NCBI GenBank assembly: GCA_944391275.1
Contig: CALXSZ010000001.1
Coordinates: 1 to 6,301, forward strand
Length of the DNA: 6,301 bases
Direction of reading: 5' to 3'
From: an uncultured Syntrophomonadaceae bacterium
Lineage (GTDB): Bacteria; Bacillota; Syntrophomonadia; Syntrophomonadales; Syntrophomonadaceae
Both the position numbers and the translations under genes were made by a program. Shown here piece after piece: positions 1 to 6,001 of the stretch (position 1 is the stretch's first letter; every line of letters begins with the position of its first letter). The notes under the pieces are model-generated. The model made no database searches. It was not told where the DNA came from and was given only the letters and a program-made list of their open reading frames with translations.

Positions 1-991
1 CTGTAACGATTCCATTTCCTTTTAGGCTTACCATCTTGCCAAATTCGCCGCGCATCAAGGCTTGCACGGCCGCGACTCCATAGCGGGTAGAAAGAATTCG
101 ATCATAGGGAACCGGGGAACCGCCCCGCTGAAGATGTCCCAAAACCGTAACGCGGGTTTCAATTTTTTCCAAAGATTCTATACGATGTGCAACATAATCT
201 GCAATCCCTCCCAACCGGATGGGATCGTGACTTTCTTTTACATATTTTTGAACCACCAGCTCCCCGCCCAATTCTTTCGCGCCTTCCGCTACGACGACAA
301 TGCTAAATTGTCGTCCCATTGCTTTCCTTTGGTGAATTTTTTCAATAATTTTTTCGACTCTAAAAGGAATTTCCGGAATTAAAATCACATCCGCTCCGCC
401 GGAAATCCCAGAATAAAGTGCAATCCATCCTGCATACCTTCCCATCACTTCTAAAAGCATGACCCGATGATGCGACTCCGCCGTAGTATGCAATTTATCA
501 ATGGCTTCTGAAGCGGTATTAACAGCCGTATTAAAACCAAAGGTAACATCCGTTGCTCGCAAATCGTTGTCGATCGTTTTGGGAACGCCTACGACCTTGA
601 TCCCTTTTTGGGCGAAATTGTCTGCAATATGCAAACTTCCGTCCCCACCAATGATCACCAACGCGTCTATTCCCAAATCTTTCATATGATCGATCGCCCG
701 ATCCGAGTAATCGTAATACGCTCCACCTTTGCCGTCCTCCACATAGAACCGAAAAGGATTGTCCCGATTACTGCTGCCCAAAATTGTCCCGCCAGTATGC
801 AAAATCCCCGAAACTCTTTGTAGATCCATTTCTATATAATCATTTTGCACTAATCCTTTAAAGCCATCCAAAAATCCAACCACTTCCAAATGATAATCAC
901 GGATGGCGGTTTTACAAACGGCCCGTAAAACGGCGTTTAATCCCGGACAATCCCCACCTCCTGTCAAAACGCCAATTTTTTTGATCTCCAT
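1..991 (-). CDS. pfkA: 6-phosphofructokinase, C-terminus cut off by window edge
   Basis: This enzyme phosphorylates fructose 6-phosphate to fructose 1,6-bisphosphate in cytosolic glycolysis. The 330 visible residues begin MEIKKIGVLTGGGDCPGLN, the N-terminal nucleotide-binding loop of the PfkA family. Other family blocks follow: GGTILGSSNRDNPF (68-81), GGDGS (115-119), PKTIDND with the expected catalytic Asp at 141 (137-143), MGR (183-185), PEIPF (206-210), EGA (236-238) and LGHLQRGGSP (284-293). About 10-35 C-terminal residues are missing compared with the usual 320-365. The fourth residue of GGDG is Gly, as in ATP-dependent enzymes (Asp in PPi-dependent ones). The residue before TIDND is Lys, as in PPi-dependent enzymes and the 'group III' ATP enzymes. 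I infer ATP as donor, but the type is mixed. The ATG at 991 has an AGGAGGT site 6 nt upstream. The gene lies 71 bp downstream of htrA on the same strand. Family assignment is near certain; donor specificity is not. Confidence 0.95.
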   Translation of the reverse strand, partial: MEIKKIGVLTGGGDCPGLNAVLRAVCKTAIRDYHLEVVGFLDGFKGLVQNDYIEMDLQRVSGILHTGGTILGSSNRDNPFRFYVEDGKGGAYYDYSDRAIDHMKDLGIDALVIIGGDGSLHIADNFAQKGIKVVGVPKTIDNDLRATDVTFGFNTAVNTASEAIDKLHTTAESHHRVMLLEVMGRYAGWIALYSGISGGADVILIPEIPFRVEKIIEKIHQRKAMGRQFSIVVVAEGAKELGGELVVQKYVKESHDPIRLGGIADYVAHRIESLEKIETRVTVLGHLQRGGSPVPYDRILSTRYGVAAVQALMRGEFGKMVSLKGNGIVT

Positions 992-997
992 ATTCCT

Positions 998-1004
998 ACC
1001 TCCT
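998..1004 (-). promoter_or_regulatory. Ribosome binding site of the phosphofructokinase gene
   Basis: AGGAGGT on the minus strand ends 6 nt before the ATG at 991. It is an almost perfect Shine-Dalgarno sequence and fixes the start, giving the expected N-terminus just ahead of the GGGDCPG loop. Confidence 0.85.
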
Positions 1005-1062
1005 GATCTTTTTACTTGCATTCTACATCTGTAATTTTCTATCCGTTGCAGTTTTGTTCGCT

Positions 1063-2235
1063 TTACGGCCTTTCTTCCAGTGTCAAGGAAAGACTGATTT
1101 CTTCCTCACCTCGAAGAATATGCAATTGGATTTCATCCCCTACTTGTTTGGTCGCCAAATAATCTTGCAATTGATCCATATCTTCAATCATTTCGTCATC
1201 CATTCCTACAATGATATCATAGGGTTGTACGCCAGCATCCTGAGCAGGGCTTCCATTCACAACCTCTGCAACAATCACGCCGTTCCTCTGAAAATTCATT
1301 TCCAAATAAGCAGCCATTTCTTCATTGAAATTCTGCATCGTAATTCCAATATAAGGGCGAATGACCCTTCCTTCCGTAATGAGTTGATCCAGGACCTCTT
1401 TAGCCGTGTTAATAGAAATAGCGAATCCAATCCCCTGAGCTTGGGAATTTACCGCGGTATTAATCCCAACGACTTCTCCTGCCAAATTTAAGAGCGGACC
1501 TCCGCTGTTACCGGGATTAATGGCGGCATCCGTTTGAATCAGATCTTTATACGTTCGATCATCAATTGTGACCGGCCGTCCCGTTGCACTGATGACGCCA
1601 ACCGTTACCGTATGATCCAATCCATATGGGTTCCCAATCGCTGTTACCCATTCGCCTACCCGAATGTCCGACGAATCCCCTAGAGCAAGCGGCGTCAGTT
1701 CTTCATTTGCTTCAATTTTTATCACGGCTAAATCTAAATCATGATCTTCCCCAATAACAGTCGCCGGATACGGTTCACTATTGCCAGTAATCGTAACCTG
1801 AATTTCCGTTGCATCCTCAATCACATGCTGATTGGTCACAATATACCCATCTTCACTAATAATAAATCCGGTTCCCAATCCACTCTGAACATATTCTTGT
1901 TCGCCATTTCCAAAGGGATTCCCAAAAAACTGACGAAAGAACGGGTCGTTGAATAATGGATTGTCCGACGACTGCGTCACTACGGTCGTTTCAATATTAA
2001 CAACGCCGCTTCCCACTTTTTCTACCATATCGGAAATGACGTCGCTATTTTCCCCCTGGAAAATCGAAGAAACCTGTGCATTATTGACTGATTCTTCCGC
2101 AGACGCTCCATTCCCGGATGGAGAAATATGATCCGAAAAATAAATTTTCAATACAACATATTCGCCAAACATGAGAAAAGCAATCATAACCAGGACGATC
2201 AATTTGGTTAGAACATTATTAAACGTATCTTTCAC
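1063..2235 (-). CDS. htrA: HtrA/DegP-like membrane-anchored serine protease with one PDZ domain
   Basis: This is a trypsin-fold protease/chaperone (family S1C) that degrades or handles misfolded proteins outside the membrane. A hydrophobic segment at about residues 11-33 follows a very short cytoplasmic tail and should be an uncleaved anchor. A polar linker and a Phe-rich stretch (93-109, NPLFNDPFFRQFFGNPF) come next; that stretch is typical of the LA-loop region of HtrA proteins. The catalytic triad is complete: His137 in TNQHV, Asp168 in LDLAVIKI, Ser244 in GNSGGP. Spacings of 31 and 76 residues match the family. A single PDZ domain spans about 293-385 (RPYIGITM, then NGSPAQDAGVQPYDII). The length of 390 aa is normal. 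The start is a GTG, chosen because AGGAGG lies 7 nt upstream and later ATGs would cut into the anchor. In Bacillus such genes answer to secretion stress through CssRS; no such operator is recognisable here. Confidence 0.96.
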   Translation of the reverse strand: MKDTFNNVLTKLIVLVMIAFLMFGEYVVLKIYFSDHISPSGNGASAEESVNNAQVSSIFQGENSDVISDMVEKVGSGVVNIETTVVTQSSDNPLFNDPFFRQFFGNPFGNGEQEYVQSGLGTGFIISEDGYIVTNQHVIEDATEIQVTITGNSEPYPATVIGEDHDLDLAVIKIEANEELTPLALGDSSDIRVGEWVTAIGNPYGLDHTVTVGVISATGRPVTIDDRTYKDLIQTDAAINPGNSGGPLLNLAGEVVGINTAVNSQAQGIGFAISINTAKEVLDQLITEGRVIRPYIGITMQNFNEEMAAYLEMNFQRNGVIVAEVVNGSPAQDAGVQPYDIIVGMDDEMIEDMDQLQDYLATKQVGDEIQLHILRGEEEISLSLTLEERP

Positions 2236-2240
2236 GCTAT

Positions 2241-2248
2241 CTCCTCCT
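2241..2248 (-). promoter_or_regulatory. Ribosome binding site supporting the GTG start of htrA
   Basis: AGGAGGAG on the minus strand sits 5 nt before the GTG at 2235; its AGGAGG core is 7 nt away. The next in-frame ATGs fall inside the membrane anchor, so this site decides for GTG. Confidence 0.8.
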
Positions 2249-2294
2249 ACTTATCATGAAATAAAATGTATCCTATTATCCATGCTATTTTTTT

Positions 2295-2305
2295 TGATCC
2301 GATCA
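2295..2305. repeat. 11-bp palindrome TGATCCGATCA in the htrA leader
   Basis: TGATC and GATCA form a perfect inverted repeat around one central base, about 60 bp upstream of the htrA start. A run of T flanks it on the plus-strand left side. It could be an operator half-site pair or chance; I recognise no regulator's consensus. It is too short and its loop too tight for an RNA terminator. Confidence 0.3.
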
Positions 2306-2374
2306 CAGGGCAAAGGAAACTTTTAGAATGAAAATACTGAAAGCTGGATAAATAAATTCCACCCTTTATGATGG

Positions 2375-2413
2375 ATTATATTTATTATATACTTCGTTTC
2401 CTTTATAATGAAA
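2375..2413 (-). promoter_or_regulatory. Possible SigA-type promoter for htrA
   Basis: The minus strand carries a perfect TATAAT at 2389-2384 and a second at 2380-2375, in the 220-bp gap between ATP-grasp gene B and htrA. The hexamer 17-18 bp upstream of the first (TTCATT or TTTCAT, around 2413-2407) is a poor -35 box. The region is very AT-rich, so chance TATAAT matches are likely. If used, the leader to the GTG is about 140 nt. Position makes a promoter plausible; the exact boxes are uncertain. Confidence 0.35.
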
Positions 2414-2455
2414 GTCTTTTCTCATAAAATCCCAGGGTTTTTCCAGTCCATTTCT

Positions 2456-3793
2456 TTATTTTTGACCAAATCCGGCTAAAAAAACCGCATATTCCAGCGG
2501 GCGGCGGAAGGTATTGATAACCACCGCCATAGACATATTAGTTTCCGTCGTTTTGCGCGGTTTGGAGTTCACTTCAATCAACCACAGACGTCCATCCGTA
2601 CTTAATCCCAAATCCATTCCAAATTCCCCAAAACACCCCTTTTCTTCTAATCTTTGAGCAACATTGGTACAAAGCCAGGTAATCTCCCGATCCAGTTGAT
2701 TCATTTTTTCTTTATTTCGATGGAATAATTTTCTGCACAGTCTTTTATAAGGTTCCACATGGCCTCCGCTGCTCAAATTTGAAATACTGCTTCCCTGTCG
2801 GGCCACACGGAAAAATTTTTTACTGACTTTCCATTGTCCTTCGCCATCTTTTTGCAAAATAATTCTGAGATCGAAATGGCTTCCCTGATACATTTGTAAC
2901 GGAATTCCTTGTTGTATAATATAATTCCATCCTCGCCTGGCTTTTTGGGTTTTTCTCAGAAATTCTTCGATGGAAGACACATTTCCATGCACTTTTCCTT
3001 TTCGGTACAGCGTATACGATAAATTTCCCTGCGGGGTGGTTCGGATTTTGATGATGCCCCTTCCTAAAGATCCGTTGGCTGGTTTTGCAAACAACGTCCG
3101 ATATTTCCCCAATAAATTGGCTAAATGTTCAGCATCCAATAACTCGGTTTCAGGCAGATATGGACAGAGTTCGGGATATTGAAGTAAATGTTGATGAACA
3201 TGCCATTTATTTAAATAAGAACTATTAAAGTATTTCATTTGCCCATTTTGCTGGATATGATGCTTAAATTGCTTCATCATTTCGCCCATTTCTAAACGCC
3301 GACTGGGAATGCGGTCATAGATAACATCCGGAAGCGGATAGACGTCCATTTTCCAGGTTCCAGCCGGCGTGTATTGATATCCTTTTACCGTTTTTTCTTC
3401 CCAAGAAATGTCCGTTGGACGAAATAAAAAAAAGCATCCATACATTTTTTGACTTAATTTGGCTAAAAAAATTAATTCAGCCAAGAAACTGGTCGGAATA
3501 TAATGTTTTTCATTTCGGTGTGGAATGGTTAAAGTAACTATCCCAACAAAGGGTCCTAAACGCAGCTTATGATTTTCAGAATCATATTTGATATATATTT
3601 TTTCTTTATTTTTCAAACATAAAGCTTGTTTTAGTTCTGAGGAAAAAGAATATTCTCGCGACTTCGGCGGAAGAATTTGCAGCGTAGCCAAAACTTCTCT
3701 CTGTCCAGCGCAGACAAGCAATTGGTCTGGTATTTGGGAAAAACCTAATTTTTGTATGGCCTCCTGAGATAAATAAATCTTAGGATTTTCCAT
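2456..3793 (-). CDS. YheC/YheD-type ATP-grasp protein B (spore-coat-associated family)
   Basis: This protein of 445 aa (447 from the ATG at 3799) belongs to the YheC/YheD ATP-grasp family. Its fold suggests ATP-dependent carboxylate-amine ligation, but the substrate is unknown. An N-terminal domain ends in the family hallmark RLGPFVGIV (78-86), followed by PLPDVIYDR (153-161) and YLPET (212-216). The C-terminal ATP-grasp domain has AKPANGSLGRG (236-246, ATP-binding Lys237), FDLR (307-310), SNLSSGG (338-344), GEFGMDLG (389-396) and WLIEVNSKPRK (404-414), whose Glu407 and Asn409 should bind Mg. I chose the ATG at 3793 because AAGGAG lies 9 nt upstream; the ATG at 3799 leaves only 3 nt. Either start overlaps the end of gene A (14 or 20 nt), so translation is probably coupled. 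There is no signal peptide. In Bacillus subtilis the relatives are made in the sporulating mother cell and associate with the developing spore. Confidence 0.88.
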   Translation of the reverse strand: MENPKIYLSQEAIQKLGFSQIPDQLLVCAGQREVLATLQILPPKSREYSFSSELKQALCLKNKEKIYIKYDSENHKLRLGPFVGIVTLTIPHRNEKHYIPTSFLAELIFLAKLSQKMYGCFFLFRPTDISWEEKTVKGYQYTPAGTWKMDVYPLPDVIYDRIPSRRLEMGEMMKQFKHHIQQNGQMKYFNSSYLNKWHVHQHLLQYPELCPYLPETELLDAEHLANLLGKYRTLFAKPANGSLGRGIIKIRTTPQGNLSYTLYRKGKVHGNVSSIEEFLRKTQKARRGWNYIIQQGIPLQMYQGSHFDLRIILQKDGEGQWKVSKKFFRVARQGSSISNLSSGGHVEPYKRLCRKLFHRNKEKMNQLDREITWLCTNVAQRLEEKGCFGEFGMDLGLSTDGRLWLIEVNSKPRKTTETNMSMAVVINTFRRPLEYAVFLAGFGQK

Positions 3794-5183
3794 CTTCATC
3801 CTCTCCTTGTTCTATATTTTTCTCAAAACCTGCCAGCCATCTTGCATATAAAAGAGGGCCTCTTAACGAACGTTTTCGCCCATCCAAATCGCCTAATAAA
3901 ACGAATACTTGTCTTCCCGGCTTCAGATTCGCTTCAATAAACCAAATTTCCCCATTTTTATCTACTCCAATATCTACCCCAAATTCTCCTGTTGGACCAA
4001 TTCCCTCTTCTAAGTAACGAGCCGCCATTAAGGATACTTCATCAATCTTCTCTTCGATGTTTCTTGCACGTAAAGAAGGGAATAGGTCGTTTAGGATTTT
4101 CGATACCGATTGCGCATACCCCCCTGCGGAAATATTGCTGGTAATCGAACCTCGATGCCCGATTCGAAAAGCTTTTCCGGTTACTTGCCATTGATTATAT
4201 TGATTCTTTTGCACAACCACACGAACGTCTGCCACGCACTGATTCACCCGCAATAAATCAATTTGCTGCTGGACAATAAACGGTTGATCCTGCATAATTT
4301 TTTGTAGTTTGGCTTTTAATTCCCCTAAATTTCTTGCCCGACCACGATATTTTTTCTCTTTTATCTGATATTGGAAATAATACTCCTGTTTCCCGTTTTC
4401 AACCCGAATAATATTTTTCCCTTGTGAACCTGTAATGGGCTTAAGGAAAACGGCTCCCCATTTCTCCAACATTTCTTCAATTTGATAAAAATCTGAAATT
4501 TTATAGGTTTCCGGTAAATATTGCCGCATATCTTCATATTGATTTAACCAACAAGTCGTCTTCCATTTTCCAATTAAAGGCGGATTTATAAAAACAGCTC
4601 CTTCCATTTGAATTTTTTTACGTATATTCAAAGCATATGTTGAATAACCGGAGTGTCTTGGATAAACCACATCTGGAAAAGGAAAAATATCTGTAATCCA
4701 TTGATTTTTTCGGAAAATATACCCTTTCAACCCCTTTTTTCCTTCCTGAAAAGCGGAAGGCGGAAAAATGTAAGCCAGGATTCCACATTTTTCCGCTTCT
4801 TCTAATAATTGTTTAAAAAACAGCGTTTGCTTACGGAAAGGTCGTAAAACATTCTTCTGCATCTCCGACATAACCCCTACAACAGGCCCTAATCGAAGTT
4901 GGCGAGTAGATTCCTCCCACACAAAACCATACCGTCTTGATTGCAGATTTAAACGTTTCATATCTTGGGGACAGAGCCGTAAATTCAAAGCTTCCTTTCT
5001 CACTTTTGTATCCAGAAATATTTTTAAAGGGAGCTGTATTTTTCCGACTTTTAAAAAAATAGACGAATGATCAAAAGTTCCTTCTCCACACATGATTTGT
5101 TGAAATAACCCCGGGGTGATCAGTCCTTGTTGATCTTCCAAATTTACATCCGCTTCAATTTTCAACATTTGAAAATTTTGCAT
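3780..5183 (-). CDS. YheC/YheD-type ATP-grasp protein A (spore-coat-associated family)
   Basis: This 467-aa paralog of protein B lies directly upstream of it. The N-terminal domain carries RLGPVVGVM (97-105), then FPFPDVVYPR (167-176) and YLPET (222-226), aligned with the same landmarks in B. The ATP-grasp domain shows LKPITGSQGK (247-256, ATP-binding Lys248), ADVRVVVQK (318-326), SNISAGG (349-355), GEFGVDIGVD (399-408) and WFIEANLKPG (414-423) with probable Mg ligands Glu417 and Asn419. The tail is acidic (EQGEDEDGKS). All expected ATP-grasp residues are present, so it should be active, but the substrate is unknown. An open frame reaches back to an ATG at 5210, but an AAAGGAG lies inside that extension, 8 nt before the ATG at 5183, so I use 5183. 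The protein has no signal peptide and is probably cytosolic (mother cell if sporulation-specific). A possible SigK-like promoter lies about 100 nt upstream. Confidence 0.88.
   Translation of the reverse strand: MQNFQMLKIEADVNLEDQQGLITPGLFQQIMCGEGTFDHSSIFLKVGKIQLPLKIFLDTKVRKEALNLRLCPQDMKRLNLQSRRYGFVWEESTRQLRLGPVVGVMSEMQKNVLRPFRKQTLFFKQLLEEAEKCGILAYIFPPSAFQEGKKGLKGYIFRKNQWITDIFPFPDVVYPRHSGYSTYALNIRKKIQMEGAVFINPPLIGKWKTTCWLNQYEDMRQYLPETYKISDFYQIEEMLEKWGAVFLKPITGSQGKNIIRVENGKQEYYFQYQIKEKKYRGRARNLGELKAKLQKIMQDQPFIVQQQIDLLRVNQCVADVRVVVQKNQYNQWQVTGKAFRIGHRGSITSNISAGGYAQSVSKILNDLFPSLRARNIEEKIDEVSLMAARYLEEGIGPTGEFGVDIGVDKNGEIWFIEANLKPGRQVFVLLGDLDGRKRSLRGPLLYARWLAGFEKNIEQGEDEDGKS
3803..3808 (-). promoter_or_regulatory. 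Ribosome binding site inside the end of gene A that sets the start of gene B
   Basis: AAGGAG on the minus strand lies 9 nt before the ATG at 3793 but only 3 nt before the ATG at 3799. Normal spacing in Firmicutes is about 6-10 nt, which favours 3793. The site is within the last codons of the upstream gene, a typical arrangement for translational coupling. Confidence 0.6.
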
Positions 5184-5191
5184 GCATTTTT

Positions 5192-5198
5192 CTCCTTT
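5192..5198 (-). promoter_or_regulatory. Ribosome binding site that sets the start of ATP-grasp gene A
   Basis: AAAGGAG on the minus strand ends 8 nt before the ATG at 5183. The in-frame ATG at 5210 would place this strong site inside the coding region and is preceded only by TTCATTCAGG, a weak site directly abutting it. This supports a protein beginning MQNFQMLKIE. Confidence 0.75.
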
Positions 5199-5290
5199 CG
5201 TCCTGTTCATCCTGAATGAAAGACAATATAATGCGGCCTGATAAGAATTTATTTTTGCATCTAAAACGGCTCTGTTTATTCATATATCGA

Positions 5291-5318
5291 TAATTTATGA
5301 TAATAGCGTCTTAAAAGT
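5291..5318 (-). promoter_or_regulatory. Possible SigK-like sporulation promoter for the ATP-grasp pair
   Basis: The minus strand has AC (5318-5317), 17 bp, then CATAAATTA (5299-5291). This fits the late mother-cell SigK pattern AC-N16/17-CATANNNTA. The -10 part also resembles SigE (CATACANT), but no SigE-like ATA -35 element sits at the right distance. Transcription would start about 100 nt before the ATG at 5183. The motif has low information and could occur by chance in AT-rich DNA; the spore-linked family downstream makes it more credible. Confidence 0.3.
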
Positions 5319-5323
5319 TACAC

Positions 5324-5359
5324 GCACCTCAACGACGTGCAAGACACACGGTCAGGTGC
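5324..5359. repeat. Bulged 12-bp inverted repeat (possible structured RNA or operator)
   Basis: GCACCT (5324-5329) pairs with AGGTGC (5354-5359). Inside it GACGTG (5334-5339) pairs with CACG plus TC (5347-5350, 5352-5353), with G5351 bulged. Bases 5330-5333 form a 4-nt bulge on the left arm, and a 7-nt loop spans 5340-5346. It is noticeably GC-richer than its surroundings. Neither strand shows a T-tract right after it, so it is not a classic terminator. It lies upstream of both candidate promoters, so it would be outside their transcripts. I do not recognise a known riboswitch class. Confidence 0.4.
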
Positions 5360-5436
5360 TAAAAGAAATATTTATAGAAGAAAAATGGTTAAAAGTTGCA
5401 GCGTTTTTTAAAAAATTCGTAATGGAAAAGACTTTT

Positions 5437-5465
5437 ATGCAAAATGTGGGGTTTTACGTTATAAT
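5437..5465 (+). promoter_or_regulatory. Possible SigA promoter for the DUF523/PP-loop pair
   Basis: A perfect TATAAT at 5460-5465 has ATGCAA (5437-5442) 17 bp upstream, which matches three of six bases of TTGACA. This would give a leader of about 55 nt before the ATG at 5528. A short inverted repeat, TTACG (5454-5458) and CGTAA (5472-5476), flanks the -10 box and could be an operator, though 5-bp arms are weak evidence. Confidence 0.45.
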
Positions 5466-5527
5466 ATTCTTCGTAACGCAACGACTAAGCGCTCATTTAA
5501 CTCTAAAACAAAGGGGGAAACGCCTAT

Positions 5528-6001
5528 ATGATCTTGATTAGCGCATGCCTTTTAGGATATCCCTGCAAATATAATGGAAAAAGTAACTTTCACGCCCCTT
5601 TAATGAAAAAATTGCAAAAACAGATCCTGCTTCCGGTTTGTCCGGAATGTTCCGCCGGATTAGGTACGCCTCGGTACCCTTGCGAAATCTCAGGTGGACC
5701 AGCTTGCGATATTTGGACTGGTAAAGTAAAAATTATTGATAATAGGGGAAACGATCGTACAGCGTCTTTCATTGCCGGGGCGCAAAATACGTTGCAAATC
5801 GCCCAAAATTCCCATATCCAACTGGCTATTTTGAAGAAAAACAGTCCCTCTTGCGGCTGTGGGACTGTTTATGATGGAACGTTTACCGGAAATTTAGTAG
5901 CTGGAAATGGAATTACCGCTGAACTATTATTGCAGCACGGTTTTCTAGTTATGAATGAAGATGAATATGTTATGGAGGGAAATATTTTTGAAAGCAATTA
6001 G
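5528..6001 (+). CDS. DUF523 family protein, TudS-like (thiouracil desulfurase family)
   Basis: This 157-aa cytosolic protein has the full DUF523 signature: SACLLGYPCKYNG (5-17), PVCPE (36-40), GLGTPRYPCEISGG (44-57), KKNSPSCGCG (103-112) and YDGTFTG (115-121). Characterised DUF523 members (TudS) use a [4Fe-4S] cluster held by three Cys to remove sulfur from 2-thiouracil. The likely ligands here, by motif position, are Cys7, Cys38 and Cys109. Five more Cys (13, 41, 52, 60, 111) are present, an unusually high count. The substrate of this member is unknown; desulfurase activity is a family-based inference. The length matches the family. The ATG at 5528 is preceded by AAGGGGG ending 10 nt upstream, and no alternative start keeps the first Cys motif. 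Its stop overlaps the start of the PP-loop gene by 14 nt, so the two are probably co-translated and functionally linked. Confidence 0.9.
   Translation: MILISACLLGYPCKYNGKSNFHAPLMKKLQKQILLPVCPECSAGLGTPRYPCEISGGPACDIWTGKVKIIDNRGNDRTASFIAGAQNTLQIAQNSHIQLAILKKNSPSCGCGTVYDGTFTGNLVAGNGITAELLLQHGFLVMNEDEYVMEGNIFESN
5974..5979 (+). promoter_or_regulatory. Ribosome binding site supporting the TTG start of the PP-loop gene
   Basis: GGAGGG lies inside the end of the DUF523 gene, 8 nt before the TTG at 5988. The first in-frame ATG is codon 20 and would delete the ATP-binding SGGLDS motif, so TTG is the only sensible start. Confidence 0.8.

Larger units (their letters stand above)
5184..5527. other. 344-bp divergent intergenic region
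   Basis: No convincing gene lies here. The region contains candidate promoters firing outward in both directions, a GC-richer bulged hairpin (5324-5359), and two GATAAT copies 10 bp apart (5289-5294 and 5299-5304). The rest is AT-rich with no recognised riboswitch, T-box or tRNA. A frame from a GTG at 5356 has no ribosome binding site, crosses the candidate promoter and runs into the DUF523 gene, so it is not called. Confidence 0.7.

Noticed and set aside
62..823. Several plus-strand frames (62-382, 501-689, 608-823) opposite phosphofructokinase
   Set aside because: They are mirror frames of a clearly coding gene; products have no family features.
1054..1491. A 145-codon plus-strand frame opposite htrA
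   Set aside because: It is antisense to the well-supported PDZ and protease coding sequence, and its translation shows no recognisable domain.
2426..2442. AAAATCCCAGGGTTTTT as a terminator after ATP-grasp gene B
   Set aside because: A hairpin here has only two G-C pairs around a 3-nt loop plus an A-T stem broken by a mismatch, so it is too weak to call.
5227..5232. Plus-strand TATAAT near the start of gene A as a promoter for the DUF523 gene
   Set aside because: Its -35 region (TGTTCA) is poor and it is almost 300 bp from the gene; the copy at 5460 is better placed.
5356..5541. A 61-codon plus-strand frame with a hydrophobic middle, starting at GTG
   Set aside because: It has no ribosome binding site, covers the candidate promoter of the DUF523 gene, overlaps that gene's start in another frame and resembles no family I know.
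5590..5772. A 60-codon minus-strand frame inside the DUF523 gene
   Set aside because: It is antisense to a conserved domain with intact motifs, with no ribosome binding site of note.
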